A stretch of DNA of 64,000 nucleotides from Ottelia alismoides (Eukaryota > Streptophyta > Magnoliopsida > Alismatales > Hydrocharitaceae): positions 310,001 through 374,000 of the forward strand of contig JAZKJV010010627.1 in NCBI GenBank assembly GCA_037367405.1, in the 5' to 3' direction. Both the position numbers and the translations under genes were made by a program. Under the pieces are notes generated by a model. The model searched no databases, was not told the DNA's origin, and saw only the letters and a program-made list of their open reading frames with translations. Shown piece by piece: positions 12,152 through 22,441 of the stretch (within the stretch, counting starts at the first letter, position 1; each line of letters opens with the position of its first letter).

Positions 12152-13415
12152 GACCAAAGACGGAAATGAGGTCAAATATGATACATAAATACAAAGATAC
12201 ATAAATATGCATATGTAGTATACAAAATGACCCAAAAACCCAAGTTTCTCAAACAAGCTCCAATTTCAATGAAATTAGTCTCATTTTGAAGGTCTTTTAA
12301 TAAGAAGTATTCTAGGAGTGAGTAGACCTAATTAGGGGTTTGTATGAGGGCTTTACAAGGGTTCTCAAGATGTTTGGGCTATTTTACAAGGGTGATTTTT
12401 TTTGGCATTCTTCCCTCTATTATTAAGGAATATATATATATATATAGAGAAGAAGTTATTTGATGAAGAGGTATTTTACAGGGGATTTTTGGCTTCTTAT
12501 TTAAATGCAGATGAGCTGCTAAAATGCATGAATTATGGATGCATGCATGAGTGTTATTTATGCAAGATAAAAGGAAATATGCCTCTATTTTCTCGGGAAC
12601 AAGGCTCTATTTTTGACTTTTGATGTGATGAATCACAGATTCATCAATGGTACAGATCATATGCTTTCACAAAGCATATATCTTACCTTCAAATTCATGT
12701 CATGCTTCTAAAGCATGACGACCATGCATGGAATTTGATCAGTCCCAATACCTCATGAGTGAGCTCATGTCTCCCGGTTCACAAGTGAACCTGTATGATC
12801 CCTTTGAGAGATCGTATTACTCATATGCCCTTACATGCACACCAGCTCGTCGGTGTATAGACCTTGGTTAGGCCATCAACCTATTGGTCTGCCAAATGTA
12901 CACACTCAGACATATAGCAATACATCTGTCTCTGGTCAGAGGATGTTTACATGTGATGTGACAGTATTCATCATAGGTCTTTGGTTATCTCAATCTCGTT
13001 AAGTCAACCCATTGACTCAACTAATCTGATACCTCTGAATCACTATTCCCATGCAGAGGACCTGCATCAAGAGGTCGATCAGACATCAGCCTGATGAGAT
13101 AGGATTGCCATCTCCTTCTCAGGCTGGAGATCACTACTTGTCAATCATTGATGATGCTTGATGAGTCCTCTATCTAACTCCTTAGATATTCATCCAAGCA
13201 TCAGCCTCCATGATTCAATCAATGAATCAACAGCTGTATGATTATCAAGTTGGCCATGGTACATAACCCATATTATACAGAGGGACCTTATAGTGCATTC
13301 ATTCAATCAATTTCAGAAAGGGAGTGAAACATAATCAATAACTTTTATTGATAAATCATTTATTATAATAACATTTATTGCAGGAATGGTTCGCCTTAGG
13401 CTCACATTGCTAACA

Positions 13416-13428
13416 ATCTCCCACTAGC
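13416..13428 (-). other. Polypurine tract of copia
   Basis: On the minus strand GCTAGTGGGAGAT directly precedes the 3' LTR start TGTTAG. The same string precedes the LTR of the second copia copy at 47053. It primes plus-strand DNA synthesis in this class of element. Confidence 0.85.
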
Positions 13429-14351
13429 CCTCAGAACCATTCAGGAACAATCCTTAAACCCATACTCATTACATGCTGGTCGAAAACCTTATGTGTCAGA
13501 GGTTTGGTAAGAGGATCAGCAACGTTGTCGGCAGAGGCCACCTTGGTGATGATGATGTCACCACGCTTTTGAATCTCCCGAATGATGTGGTATTTCCTTT
13601 CTACGTGCTTGCTCTTCTGATGCCATCTGGGTTCCTTCGCCTGGGCAATGGCTCTCGTGTTATCACAGAGTAGCGGGATGGGAGTATCAGAGGAAACTAC
13701 GCCAAGCTCCAGCACGAACTTGTGTAACCACACCGGCTCCTTTGCAGCATCCGATGCGGCAATGTATTCGGCTTCTATTGTTGAATATGTTGTAGTGTCC
13801 TGCTTCTTGCTTCTCCAGCTCACAGCACCACCATTCAACAGGAACACAAACCCTGATGTCGACTTTCGATCACCAATATCTGATTGTAAGTCAGAATATG
13901 TATATCCCAAGACTTGGAGATCACGATCTCCATAGACCAAGATGTAATCTTGCGTCCGTCTTAGATATTTAAATATGTTTTTTACTGCATTCCAGTGTTG
14001 TTCTCCATAGCGGGATTGGTAACGACTTACCACTCCCACTGCATGACAGATATCTGTCCTAGTACACATCATGGCATACATTAAGCTTCGTACAGCCGAT
14101 GCATAAGGGCATCCAGCCATGGCTTTCTTTTCCTCAACAGTATGAGGAGCCATTCCTTTAGACAGGTGGATACCATGTCTTAAGGGTAGGAATCCTTTCT
14201 TGGAACTATCCATACGGAATTGGTCAAGAATCTTCTTAATGTATCCATGTTGTGACAATCCCAATATCCTCTTCTCTCGGTTTCTGAACAACTTCAGACC
14301 CAAGATGTAACAGGCTTCTCCAAGATCTTTCATCTCAAAGGTATGGGACAA

Positions 14352-14354
14352 TCA
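14352..14354 (-). other. In-frame TGA stop in copia RT/connection
   Basis: The frames on either side (14355-15524 and 13431-14351) are the same frame, joined across one TGA. Related elements normally have TGG (Trp) here, so a single G-to-A change explains it. Confidence 0.8.
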
Positions 14355-15826
14355 AATCTTCACACTGGTCATCATCCCTGTATCATTCCCAATGATAAGG
14401 ATGTCGTCTACATAAAGCACGATGAACACAGTGGCGCTCCCACTAAGCTTCTTGTACACACAAGGTTCATCAGGATTCTGCACAAAATCATAACTCTTTA
14501 TGGTTTCGTCAAATCTGATGTTCCAGCTATGAGAAGCTTGCTTGAGCCCATAGATGGATTTATTCAGCTTGCATACTTTGCCATCCTCAGTCATGAAGCC
14601 CTGGGGCTGCTCCATGTAGATATCCTCCTCGAGGTATCCATTGACGAAAGCCGTCTTGATGCCCATCTGCCATATGTCGTAGTCAAGATATGCAGCTATA
14701 GCTAGAAATGTTCTGATGGATTTAAGCATAGCCACAGGAGAGAAAATCTCATCGTAGTCGATGCCTTCTCTCTGTGTGTAACCCTTGGCTACGAGACGTG
14801 CCTTGAAAGTCTCTACTTTCCCATCAGGTCCCCTCTTTCTCTTGAAGATCCATTTACACCCAATGGGTTTTACCCCTTTAGGTGGATCCTCTAGGGTCCA
14901 TACACCATTCTTATGCATGGAGTCAATTTCTGACTTCATTACCAGCATCCATCTATCCACGTCATGATCCACGAGTGCTTCATCAAATGAAGTAGGATCA
15001 TTGTCAGTCTCACTTGACACATGAAATCCATACCTTTCAGGTGGTGCAACCACCCTCAAACTTCTTCGAAGAGGTATGGGTGTTTCATCTTTATTTACTT
15101 CTTCAGTTTCTGGTCTAGGAAGCTCAGAATCCTCGGGTGATTCTATGAGTTCCTCTACTTCACTTTTGTCTTGACCTTTAAGGAAATCATCCTCCAGAAA
15201 TTTCGTATCTCTAGAGACAAAAACCTTTTGGGTCTCAGGGTCATAGAGTTGGTATCCAATACCATCTCTAACATACCCAATGAAGTAACACTCACGAGTG
15301 CGAGATTCCAGCTTACTTGCGTCCACGTTCTTCGCATGAACCAAGCAACCCCAAACCCTCAAGTGATTAACACTAGGTTTGGTTCCATACCAGAGCTCAT
15401 GATGAGTCTTAGGTACAGATTTGCTGGGAATCTTATTCAGGATATATATTGCAGTCTCTATTGTATATCCCCAGAAACTAAGTGGTAAATGTGCTTTACT
15501 CATCATTGAACGGACCATATCCATGATGGTCCTGTTACGTCTTTCAGCACACCATTAAGTTGAGGAGTTCCAGGAGTGGTGAGATTGGAGACAATTCCAT
15601 TCTCTTTAAGGTATTCCTTGAATTCATCTGAGAGGTACTTTCCACCTCGATCAGATCGAATCCATTTAATCTTCCTACCGGTTTGGTTCTCAACCAAAGC
15701 CTTGAATTCTTTGAACTTTTCAAAGGTTTCAGATTTATGATGTAATAAGAAGACAAACTGTATCGTGAATGGTCATCAATAAATGTCAAATAATATCGAT
15801 ATCCATTTCGAGTCGCGGTACTGAAG

Positions 15827-15831
15827 GGACC
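15827..15831. repeat. Target site duplication GGACC (left; right copy 24578-24582)
   Basis: Exact 5-bp repeat flanking LARD 1. The copia integrase reading continues across it from 24578 into 15831 when the element is skipped. Confidence 0.95.
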
Positions 15832-16169
15832 TGATGAATCTCGTATTCATCATGCTAAAAGCTGCATATTAAAACCCCTGTCTTAATTAATCCAATAAAA
15901 TCACCTTTAATTCTTTGTTTTTATCTTGTATTATATTGTATATATTTTACCATTAAAATATTGCTTTTAATTCCCTTTTATTTTCTTGTAATTATTTTAT
16001 CCTCAAAATCTCCTAAAAATTAGGTAGATAAGTTGTCTATAAATCACTGACCCTTAGAAAGATAAAAAATACAAAAAAAATCTCAAAACCGCAAACTTGG
16101 TATTTTTATCCCCTTGAAAATACCCCCAAAAATAGCTTTTGTACAAATGACTCTTTTGGCTTTTTGACC

Positions 16170-16214
16170 AACATGAAAGTTGTAGATCTCATCGAGACGA
16201 GAAACTTTCATGTT
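16170..16214. repeat. Conserved 45-nt LTR hairpin (LARD 1, 5' LTR)
   Basis: AACATGAAAGTTGTAGATCTC facing GAAACTTTCATGTT. One arm has drifted here (GAGACGAGAAAC), as in the partner copy at 21626-21670. Confidence 0.8.
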
Positions 16215-16953
16215 TTGACCTTTTTCAGATTCGGCCTCTAACTATTTCTTTTCTAATTTTCTTTGTAATTTATTTTGAATTTTTCTGATTGGGCCACGTG
16301 GCACCCTCTGGAGAGCCCACGTGGCCCGTCTCCCCTCTCGCCACCCGGCGCACACCCTGGCTGTTGGATCTTCTTCTTCCCACCTGCATCCGAGCCCTTC
16401 ATCACGCATCATCCCTCAGCCGCCCGATCTGATCTCAGATCAGATCTCCACCGTTACTCCGTGCCCCATCCACAGTCGTCTGATCATCTCACCATCTAAC
16501 GCCTTCCCTTGCGCCACGTCTTCCCCCATCTCAGCCCTCTGATCCCATTCTTATCCCACGACCTACCACCTGCCACGTCGCCTCTCTATCCATCACCGTT
16601 CGATCGCCCCCCTCATTCAATCCCAACCACTCGCCCCCGCCTACTTCCTAGCCACACGATCAGATCGTATGATCTGATCTCCACCTTCCGTCAGCGCAAT
16701 CCAACGGTTGACCAGTCATCCCCTACCTCCAGACGCCCCCTTCTCCAGCCGTTACTTCACGTGAAACCACCGCCCCCTTCCTATTTTGGAAGGTGACTCA
16801 TGCCACCCCTCCTTCTCGTAACGCCACCAACGCCTTCCCCGATCTTCCGCCCCCCTCGCGCAACCACCATAAATCCCCGCCATCACTTCCACTCCATTAA
16901 ATCCCCGCTCGAAATCCCCCTCCTAACCACGTAACCTCCATTATTCCTCCGCC

Positions 16954-16960
16954 TATAAAA
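16954..16960 (+). promoter_or_regulatory. Putative LTR TATA box (5' LTR of LARD 1)
   Basis: TATAAAA in the GC-rich part of the LTR, in CCGCCTATAAAACC context. The same box lies at 22435-22441 in the partner LTR. It would place the RNA start near 16985. Confidence 0.6.
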
Positions 16961-18757
16961 CCTAGCCCAGCACCTCCGATCACGTCATCCACCAATTTTG
17001 GGGCTTCGGCCCAGTCTCCAGCTCTCCGGTGACAACGGAGGAGCCCCTTGAATGGAGGCGAAGTCGGCTGAAGCCTCGGTGATATCCGTAGCCTCTGGCC
17101 ACTTAGCGGTCGCCATCTGGCACCGCCGAGCACCTCGTATTGGCTGAGCGAGTTGTGCGACGACTGGAGAACCTCCAAGGCGCTCAGCCCAAGCCTCTCC
17201 GCCACCAGGTTCCCCTCCCTGATGAGGACCTCTCCCTCCGTGCTTTTTCTTGTATTTTTCCGATTTATCCCGTTGCCTACAGCCACCATCACCCTCATCC
17301 GACCTCTTCATCAGCTCCGCCCGACCACCTACACCCTCGCCGACCACATCCCCTTTCTCCAAAACCCCCCCACGCTCTGATCACCTTCTTCACCACCTCG
17401 CCGGAGAAGAAGAACACGGGCCTCCATCTCCAACACTTCACGGCCCCCATTCCACTCATTTCACATCACTTTGAGCTTCGGTTATCGACTAACACTTGCA
17501 GGATCCTCAATGGCTAAAGTTGGCATCGGATCACCTTCGAGCTCCTTGCCTCCGGCGAGGCTTCATCGAGCAGCACGTCTGATCCACCAAGGATCCTCGT
17601 CTCTGCTCCAGGAACATCGCCGCACATCTAGATAGCTCCGTCGACCATCCGACGACCTTACGAGGCGAGGCGGAGCCAGCAGCTGCTCGCCGGAGCCCCG
17701 CCTCCTTTGGTGAGTCGCGGAGGAGGATGAAGTTACAGGCACCATCCGATCATCAGGATCAGACGGTCACGACGACACCACGTGGTGGACCCGAGCCTCC
17801 TTCCCGACCTATAGGCTCGGGTCCTCCAAGCCTAATGCCGAACCTCCAGACATAGCCACGTGGCCCGAGCCAAAGGTGCTTACCCGAGCCTGTCCCCTCA
17901 TGTGCAGCGCACGTGAGGTGCTGGGTAAATTGTAGTGAAGACCCGGAAGTTTCAAGTATTTGCAATCTGGTCCCCAGGCACGTGCCTCACGTACGTGCCT
18001 GGGTATTTTACAGGGAGACCCTCAAACTTTTTGAAAATTACAAATAGGCCCCTGTGTGCAAATGGAGAAATTACAAAATGGCCCAGGCGGTAATGCAATA
18101 TTTATCTCTTTATTTTATTGCATTTTTTATTACAATTATGCCCTTGCACTATTTTTAGCATAACTTGAGCATCGTAGGTCCAAATTGCATGATTTTAGTG
18201 TCGTTTTGATCCTTATTTTGTCCTCTACATTTTAGCATACCTTTTTGTCTCATTTGACACTCTTTTAATTAAAGTGAATTTTTATGTGCTAATTGAAACC
18301 TGCTCTGCTTGCCTTGCTGTGATGTGATGACCGCTTTTCATTGATGGATTAAATTGCCTCTAATTTCATTTTTATCATATTGCTCATAATTTTAGGGTAT
18401 AATTGTAGTCTTTAATCTGTAAATAATTTCTCTTGCATATTTATTAATGCACCACTTTATAATTGCATAAAAATATCTAAAAAAATTGCATACAACATAG
18501 CATTACTTTGTAAATAACATAGTGCATCATAATTTGCATGTGGACCTGAAATTGGAATTAATCCACTCTGAGCTTAATGAATCAAAATTCAATACCTGAA
18601 TTAGGCAGCCGTGTCCCTGTGTTCGACCTTGGTAGACTTACCAAGTATAAATATTCCACAGCATTCAAAGTCTATGGTTTTTGTTGAACCAAATTCGCCT
18701 CCTGTACTACGACATAATTCCACAATATTATAGAGGCAAAATTTGACGTTCATCAAA

Positions 18758-18775
18758 TGGCGCCGTTGTCGGGGA
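18758..18775 (+). other. tRNA-Asp type primer-binding site of LARD 1
   Basis: TGGCGCCGTTGTCGGGGA, two bases after the LTR end. It matches the complement of the plant tRNA-Asp 3' end (TGGCGCCGTTGCCGGGGA, from memory) at 17 of 18 positions. Reverse transcription would start here. Confidence 0.88.
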
Positions 18776-19046
18776 TACGGCTTTGCTTAATTTTTGAATT
18801 TTGATTTTTTTTATATTATTTCAAAAATTTTTAGGTCCTCATTTCATGCATCATTTCTTTGCATATTATTTGCTGATTTAATTTCTCCGAGTTTCTAACT
18901 TTTCTCTTTTGTGGCAGGGCCCATGAAAATCGGGGACGCCTGATCGTCATGGAGGCGCGAAGTTGGGAGCTTCCGCTGAAGAGGCCATAAAAGAAGCCGT
19001 GAAGAAATTCTAGGATTTTTTATCAGTCAAATTGCATTGTATGTTG

Positions 19047-19224
19047 TAAAAAAAAGAAAAAAAGAAAAAAAAAAGAGAAAAGAAAAAAGAAAAAAAATAT
19101 TGCATCTGCATATTTATTTTCAGTCTTGCATATTGTACAAAAAAAATTCCCCCCCTCACACACACACACACACCTAAACTGCACATGCACATACTCACCC
19201 CCACCCTCCCCCTGTATATTTCAT

Positions 19225-19258
<34 letters not shown>

Positions 19259-19275
19259 TCTGTGTGTGTGTATCT
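19047..19275. repeat. Simple-sequence cluster: A/G tract, CA, CT, GT
   Basis: An A-rich purine run (19047-19097), a (CA)n run near 19158, (CT)n over about 19227-19261 and (TG)n near 19261-19271. LARD 2 has a T/C-rich tract at the matching place (41838-41886), so the purine tract at least is an inherited part of the family. Confidence 0.85.
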
Positions 19276-19339
19276 ATTCTTCACGAACCCCCTCACCCTT
19301 GTATCATAGAACCCCCCCTAACGCAGACCTTACTTCGGC

Positions 19340-19540
19340 TATTTGTAGCCTAACTATAGGGGGGATCCGCCTGCTCATCCATCCCTCGTTCTGTCTTCTT
19401 GTGCTTAGGCCGATTTTGGCCTAAGTATAGGGGGAGCCTCCTCCTCAGTTCCGCTATATCACCCTGTGCTTGAACCAAGCCTTGGCTTCATGGCAATTGT
19501 GCTATGAGGACATAGCAAATTTTAAGTATAGGGGGGTATA
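19340..19540 (+). repeat. Three internal polypurine-like motifs in hairpins
   Basis: AACTATAGGGGGG (19352), TAAGTATAGGGGG (19422) and TAAGTATAGGGGGG (19523) repeat the true polypurine tract TAAGTATAGGGG (21274). The second is the right arm of a hairpin (GCTTAGGCC ... GGCCTAAGT). LARD 2 has the same three in reverse at 42426, 42526 and 42603. Confidence 0.88.
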
Positions 19541-21273
19541 CCGTATATTACTGTATTTATACTTTAGCCTTAGCTCGTGTTTTTAAAAGTTTTTAAAATT
19601 TATTTTCTGGGTTGGGTTTTTGGTAACCTTGGGAACTGAGTAAAAACCTGTAAAAATTAAAAATTTAGGGATTAATTTTTGTAAATATTCCTGCATTAAA
19701 AAAATAAAAAATTAATCTTTCTTGGAGGTTGACTTTGACTACTAGGTTTAGTAGGCATTTTCAGTGAGCGAACCTCGGTCTCCCTTAGCAGAGTGGGTGA
19801 TTTAGAGGACATCGCATGCGGCCCCATCCTCAAGTAACACGGGCCTCGGCCCGTACTTACACCCATACTGGCTGAAAGTGTATACTTTTATTTGAGCCTG
19901 GGCCAGTCATTGTCTCTCCGAGGAATTAAAAACAAAAAATAAAAAATTAAAAAAAATTAAAAATTAAAACCCATAAAAATTTGCAAAAGATAGAAATCAC
20001 ACAAAAATTCACTAACCCAAGGATTGGTGTATTCCTGACACATTCACACTCACATAAGGCTTGAGGATTTTGAGGACACTAGATCTCTGGGATCTTGAGA
20101 GTCTGAGTTAACATGCCATAGTCATTAGGGTTTTCATGACTTAAATATCCACACTCCTCTGGTTCGAAAGATTTGAGTGCTATATTGCACTCTTCATCTC
20201 TACCTTCAAGAAAATATGATCAGCACAGTCACTTCCTCAACTGCATGATTGATGAGCTGAGTTGAGATATCACTTGAGGAACTAGGACCATAGATTTAAG
20301 TTTAGACTTGATCTAATGATATTCGAGGATGGGATCTAGTTAATGAAAGCTTCAGAAAACCTGAGTGTCAGCAAAAACCCTAGCCAGTATGTGAACAAGA
20401 TTCATATGCTATCTCCTTGATATTTACCTATGTGCTAGGGTGTGATGAAATTTAAAGGAACTTGTTGATCAGTGTGCGCCAATCTCTTGGTAAAAGTAGT
20501 GGAGCTAGCCAACAAAAGAAATGAAATGTCAAAGAAAAGCTCTAAATCCAAAGTCAAATTCCAAATGAGCTTCCACCAATGGCGAGCGCTCCCAAACATT
20601 TTCAAAGTGTCCACTTGGACCAAGCGCTAATTAGGACCAAGGAGTCGGGCTGACACCATAAAAAGGGCCCTGCATCGTAAGCGATACAAGTCTGGGTGTC
20701 GAAGGTATCTTAGATACTCAGAAAAGACACACCCCAGTGTATTCCCAGAAAAACAAGTGCAGACGACTCCAACTCTCTTGACGGACACATTGATCAACAA
20801 AATAGTAATATACATGTGTTGAGTAAAAGGCACACGAGAGGCCCCTTGTTCCAATGTGAGGGTGAGAAAAATAGACACAATCCCATGTCCCTCCATCATC
20901 TGGTCGTCCATCTACACTTTCAAGTCTGACAAACTATAGAGACGGTTGACTGAAGCAAGAACAGACTTATTCCCTAGTATTGAGGATTAGGTCTAGAGGA
21001 GGATCTTTGGGATTGGAACTTTGGGTGATGCATCGACTCGGCTCTCATGAAATGCAGTACACTAAATGTCATATTCTTATATTATATGTACAAAAAGAGA
21101 GTCTGATCATCAGAGAAGTTGGATTCCTTCTGACTAAGGCTTAGATAAACCCGGAATTTTAGGATCACCTAGGTCAAGGGTCTTCGAAAGATCAAGCCTT
21201 GAAAATTCCACGCGTACTGTCAGGAATTGATCCGACTCCTTCATTCTTTAGATGCTCGAGGACGAGCATGGTG

Positions 21274-21287
21274 TAAGTATAGGGGTA
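21274..21287 (+). other. Polypurine tract of LARD 1
   Basis: TAAGTATAGGGGTA directly before the right LTR start at 21288. It would prime plus-strand synthesis. Confidence 0.85.
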
Positions 21288-22162
21288 TGATGGATCTCGT
21301 ATTAGTCATGCTAAAAGCCGCATATTAAAACCCCTGTCTTAATTAATCCAATAAAATCACCTTTAATTCTTTGTTTTTTACTTGTATTATATTGTATATA
21401 TTTTACCATTAAAATATTGCTTTTAATTCCCTTTTATTTTCTTGTAATTATTTTATCCTCAAAATCTCCTAAAAATTAGGTAGATAAGTTGTCTATAAAT
21501 CAATGACCCTTAAAAAGATAAAAAATACAAAAAAATCTCAAAACCGCAAACTTGGTGTTTTTATCCCCTTGAAAATACCCCCAAAAATAGCTTTTGTACA
21601 AATGACCTCTTTTGGCTTTTTGACCAACAAGAAAGTTATAGATCTCATCGAGACGAGCAACTTTCATGTTTTGACTTTTTTCAGATTCGGTCTCTAACTA
21701 TTTCTTTTCTAATTTTCTTTGTAATTTATTTTGAATTTTTCTGATTGGGCCACGTGGCGCCCTCTGGAGCGCCCATGTGGCCCGTCTCCCCTCTCGCCAC
21801 CCGGCGCACACCCTGGTCGTTGGATCTTCTTCTTCCCACCTGCATTTGAGCCCTTCATCACGCATTATCCCTCAGCTGCCCGATCTGATCTCAGATCAGA
21901 TCTCCACCGTTACTCCACGCCCCATCCACAGTCGCCCGATCATCTCACCATCTAACGCCTTCCCTTGCGCCACGTCTTCCCCCATCTCAGCCCTCCGATC
22001 CCATTCTTATCCCATGGCCTACCACCTGCCACGTCGCCTCTCTATCCATCACCGTTCGATCGCCCCCCTCATTCAATCCCAACCACTCGCCCCCGCCTAC
22101 TTCCTAGCCACACGATCAGATCATATGATCTGATCTCCACCTTCCGTCAGCGCAATCATCCT

Positions 22163-22190
22163 AACCGTTGGATCGCTAGATCCAACGGTT
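22163..22190. repeat. Hairpin AACCGTTGGATC, 12-bp stem
   Basis: Perfect 12-bp stem, loop GCTA. The 5' LTR keeps only the right arm (16697-16708). Confidence 0.92.
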
Positions 22191-22434
22191 GACCAGTCGT
22201 CCCCTACCTCCAGACGCCCCCTTCTCCAGCCGTTACTTCACGTGAAACCACCGCCCCCTTCCTATTTTGGAAGGTGACTCATGCCACCCCTCCTTCTCGT
22301 AACGCCACCAACGCCTACCCCGATCTTCCGCCCCCCTCGCGCAACTACCATAAATACCCGCCATCACTTCCACTCCATTAAATCCCCGCTCGAAATCCCC
22401 CTCCTACCCACATAACCTCCATTATTCCTCCGCC

Positions 22435-22441
22435 TATAAAA
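22435..22441 (+). promoter_or_regulatory. Putative LTR TATA box (3' LTR of LARD 1)
   Basis: TATAAAA in the same context as 16954. Transcription from here would run into the broken copia integrase flank. Confidence 0.55.

Larger units (their letters stand above)
9140..12646 (-). mobile_element. Solo LTR of a LARD-like family, minus orientation
   Basis: It begins TGATAAGCC and ends with the palindrome TGATGAATCACAGATTCATCA (12626-12646). It is flanked by ATGGT on both sides (9135-9139, 12647-12651), so one LTR-LTR recombination left a single 3507-bp LTR. Order from the left: a 'ttggtggagtccaaggtcgatc' block (about 9280), AT-rich sequence, 'gggactaaaatgcaat' (about 10095), a GC-rich part with many hairpins (10240-12060), a TATTTAAA box at 11362, and the 45-nt hairpin at 12107. 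The layout matches the LARD at 37584. Open frames in the GC-rich part look like compositional by-products. Confidence 0.93.
7370..13415 (-). repeat. 3' LTR of copia, interrupted by a solo LTR
   Basis: The two pieces, 7370-9139 and 12652-13415, align along their length with 27831-30354. Without the insertion the LTR is about 2534 bp (partner 2524 bp). Near its edge a 22-nt segment (7381-7402) is repeated at 7435-7456, where the partner LTR has a different short sequence with a CGACTAGTCG palindrome. The open frames at 7534-8062 are shared with the other LTR (27993-28380) and are not genes. Confidence 0.93.
13431..15831 (-). pseudogene. Copia pol, C-terminal part: integrase end, RT, RNase H
   Basis: Read leftwards on the minus strand: integrase catalytic core (IDDHSRY near 15785; WIRSDRGGKYLSDEF near 15650; LNGV near 15560), integrase end, RT (EDPPKGVKPIGCKWIFKRK near 14880; YVDDILIIGND near 14400), then RNase H ending VPEWF at 13431. 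Lesions: frameshifts near 15765 and 15552, and an in-frame TGA at 14352-14354 where related proteins usually have Trp. The RT motif A aspartate is Gly (QMGIKTAF, near 14675), and the first Asp of the RNase H DSD motif is Tyr (GYTYSD). YVDD is intact. The integrase was then cut at 15831 by the LARD. These enzymes would copy and insert the element; this copy cannot supply them. Confidence 0.93.
15832..18755 (+). repeat. 5' LTR of LARD 1
   Basis: Starts TGATGAATCTCGTATTCATCA, an 8-bp stem with a 5-nt loop. Then come an AT-rich part, the 45-nt hairpin (16170), a GC-rich part (16290-17900) with a TATAAAA box at 16954, a CACGTG cluster near 17985 and an AT-rich tail ending TTCATCA. Compared with the 3' LTR it lacks about 22 bp at 16695, about 36 bp at 18090 and about 308 bp at 17985. 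Open frames at 16897-17517 have same-length counterparts in the other LTR simply because the LTRs are copies. Confidence 0.95.
18776..21287 (+). other. Non-coding interior of LARD 1
   Basis: No gag or pol motif is seen. Near 18918 is a TTTTGTGGCAGGG block, shared with LARD 2 (minus strand, near 43595), which resembles the leader just before gag in Athila/Tat elements. It is followed by a short frame that soon stops. Then come A/G-rich, CA, CT and GT runs (19050-19270), three polypurine-like hairpins (19340-19540), and a segment that matches LARD 2 in reverse (for example 'gacacaccccagtgtattcccaggaaaacaa' type text near 20727 and 41105). It ends in GATGCTCGAGGACGAGCATGG, a string typical of the region before the polypurine tract. 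Confidence 0.8.

Noticed and set aside
9140..12646. Complete short element instead of a solo LTR
   Set aside because: No internal primer site, polypurine tract or second LTR; layout and ends match a single LTR, with exact duplication at both edges.
13473..15488. Plus-strand frames across the copia pol region
   Set aside because: Shadows of the minus-strand integrase, RT and RNase H.
16897..17517. Open frames on both strands in the 5' LTR of LARD 1, with same-length twins (133 and 125 aa) at 22378-22998
   Set aside because: The twins exist because the two LTRs are copies. The products are Pro/Ser/His or Arg/Gly-rich with no domain, and frames overlap on both strands, as GC-rich non-coding DNA gives.
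18758..18775. Possible tRNA gene, because the sequence matches a tRNA 3' end
   Set aside because: Only the 18-nt primer complement is present and no cloverleaf can be built around it. It is a primer-binding site. The same holds for 27816, 43729 and 57737.
19126..19424. Plus-strand frames rich in Leu and Ser
   Set aside because: Produced by CA, CT and GT simple repeats in the LARD 1 interior.
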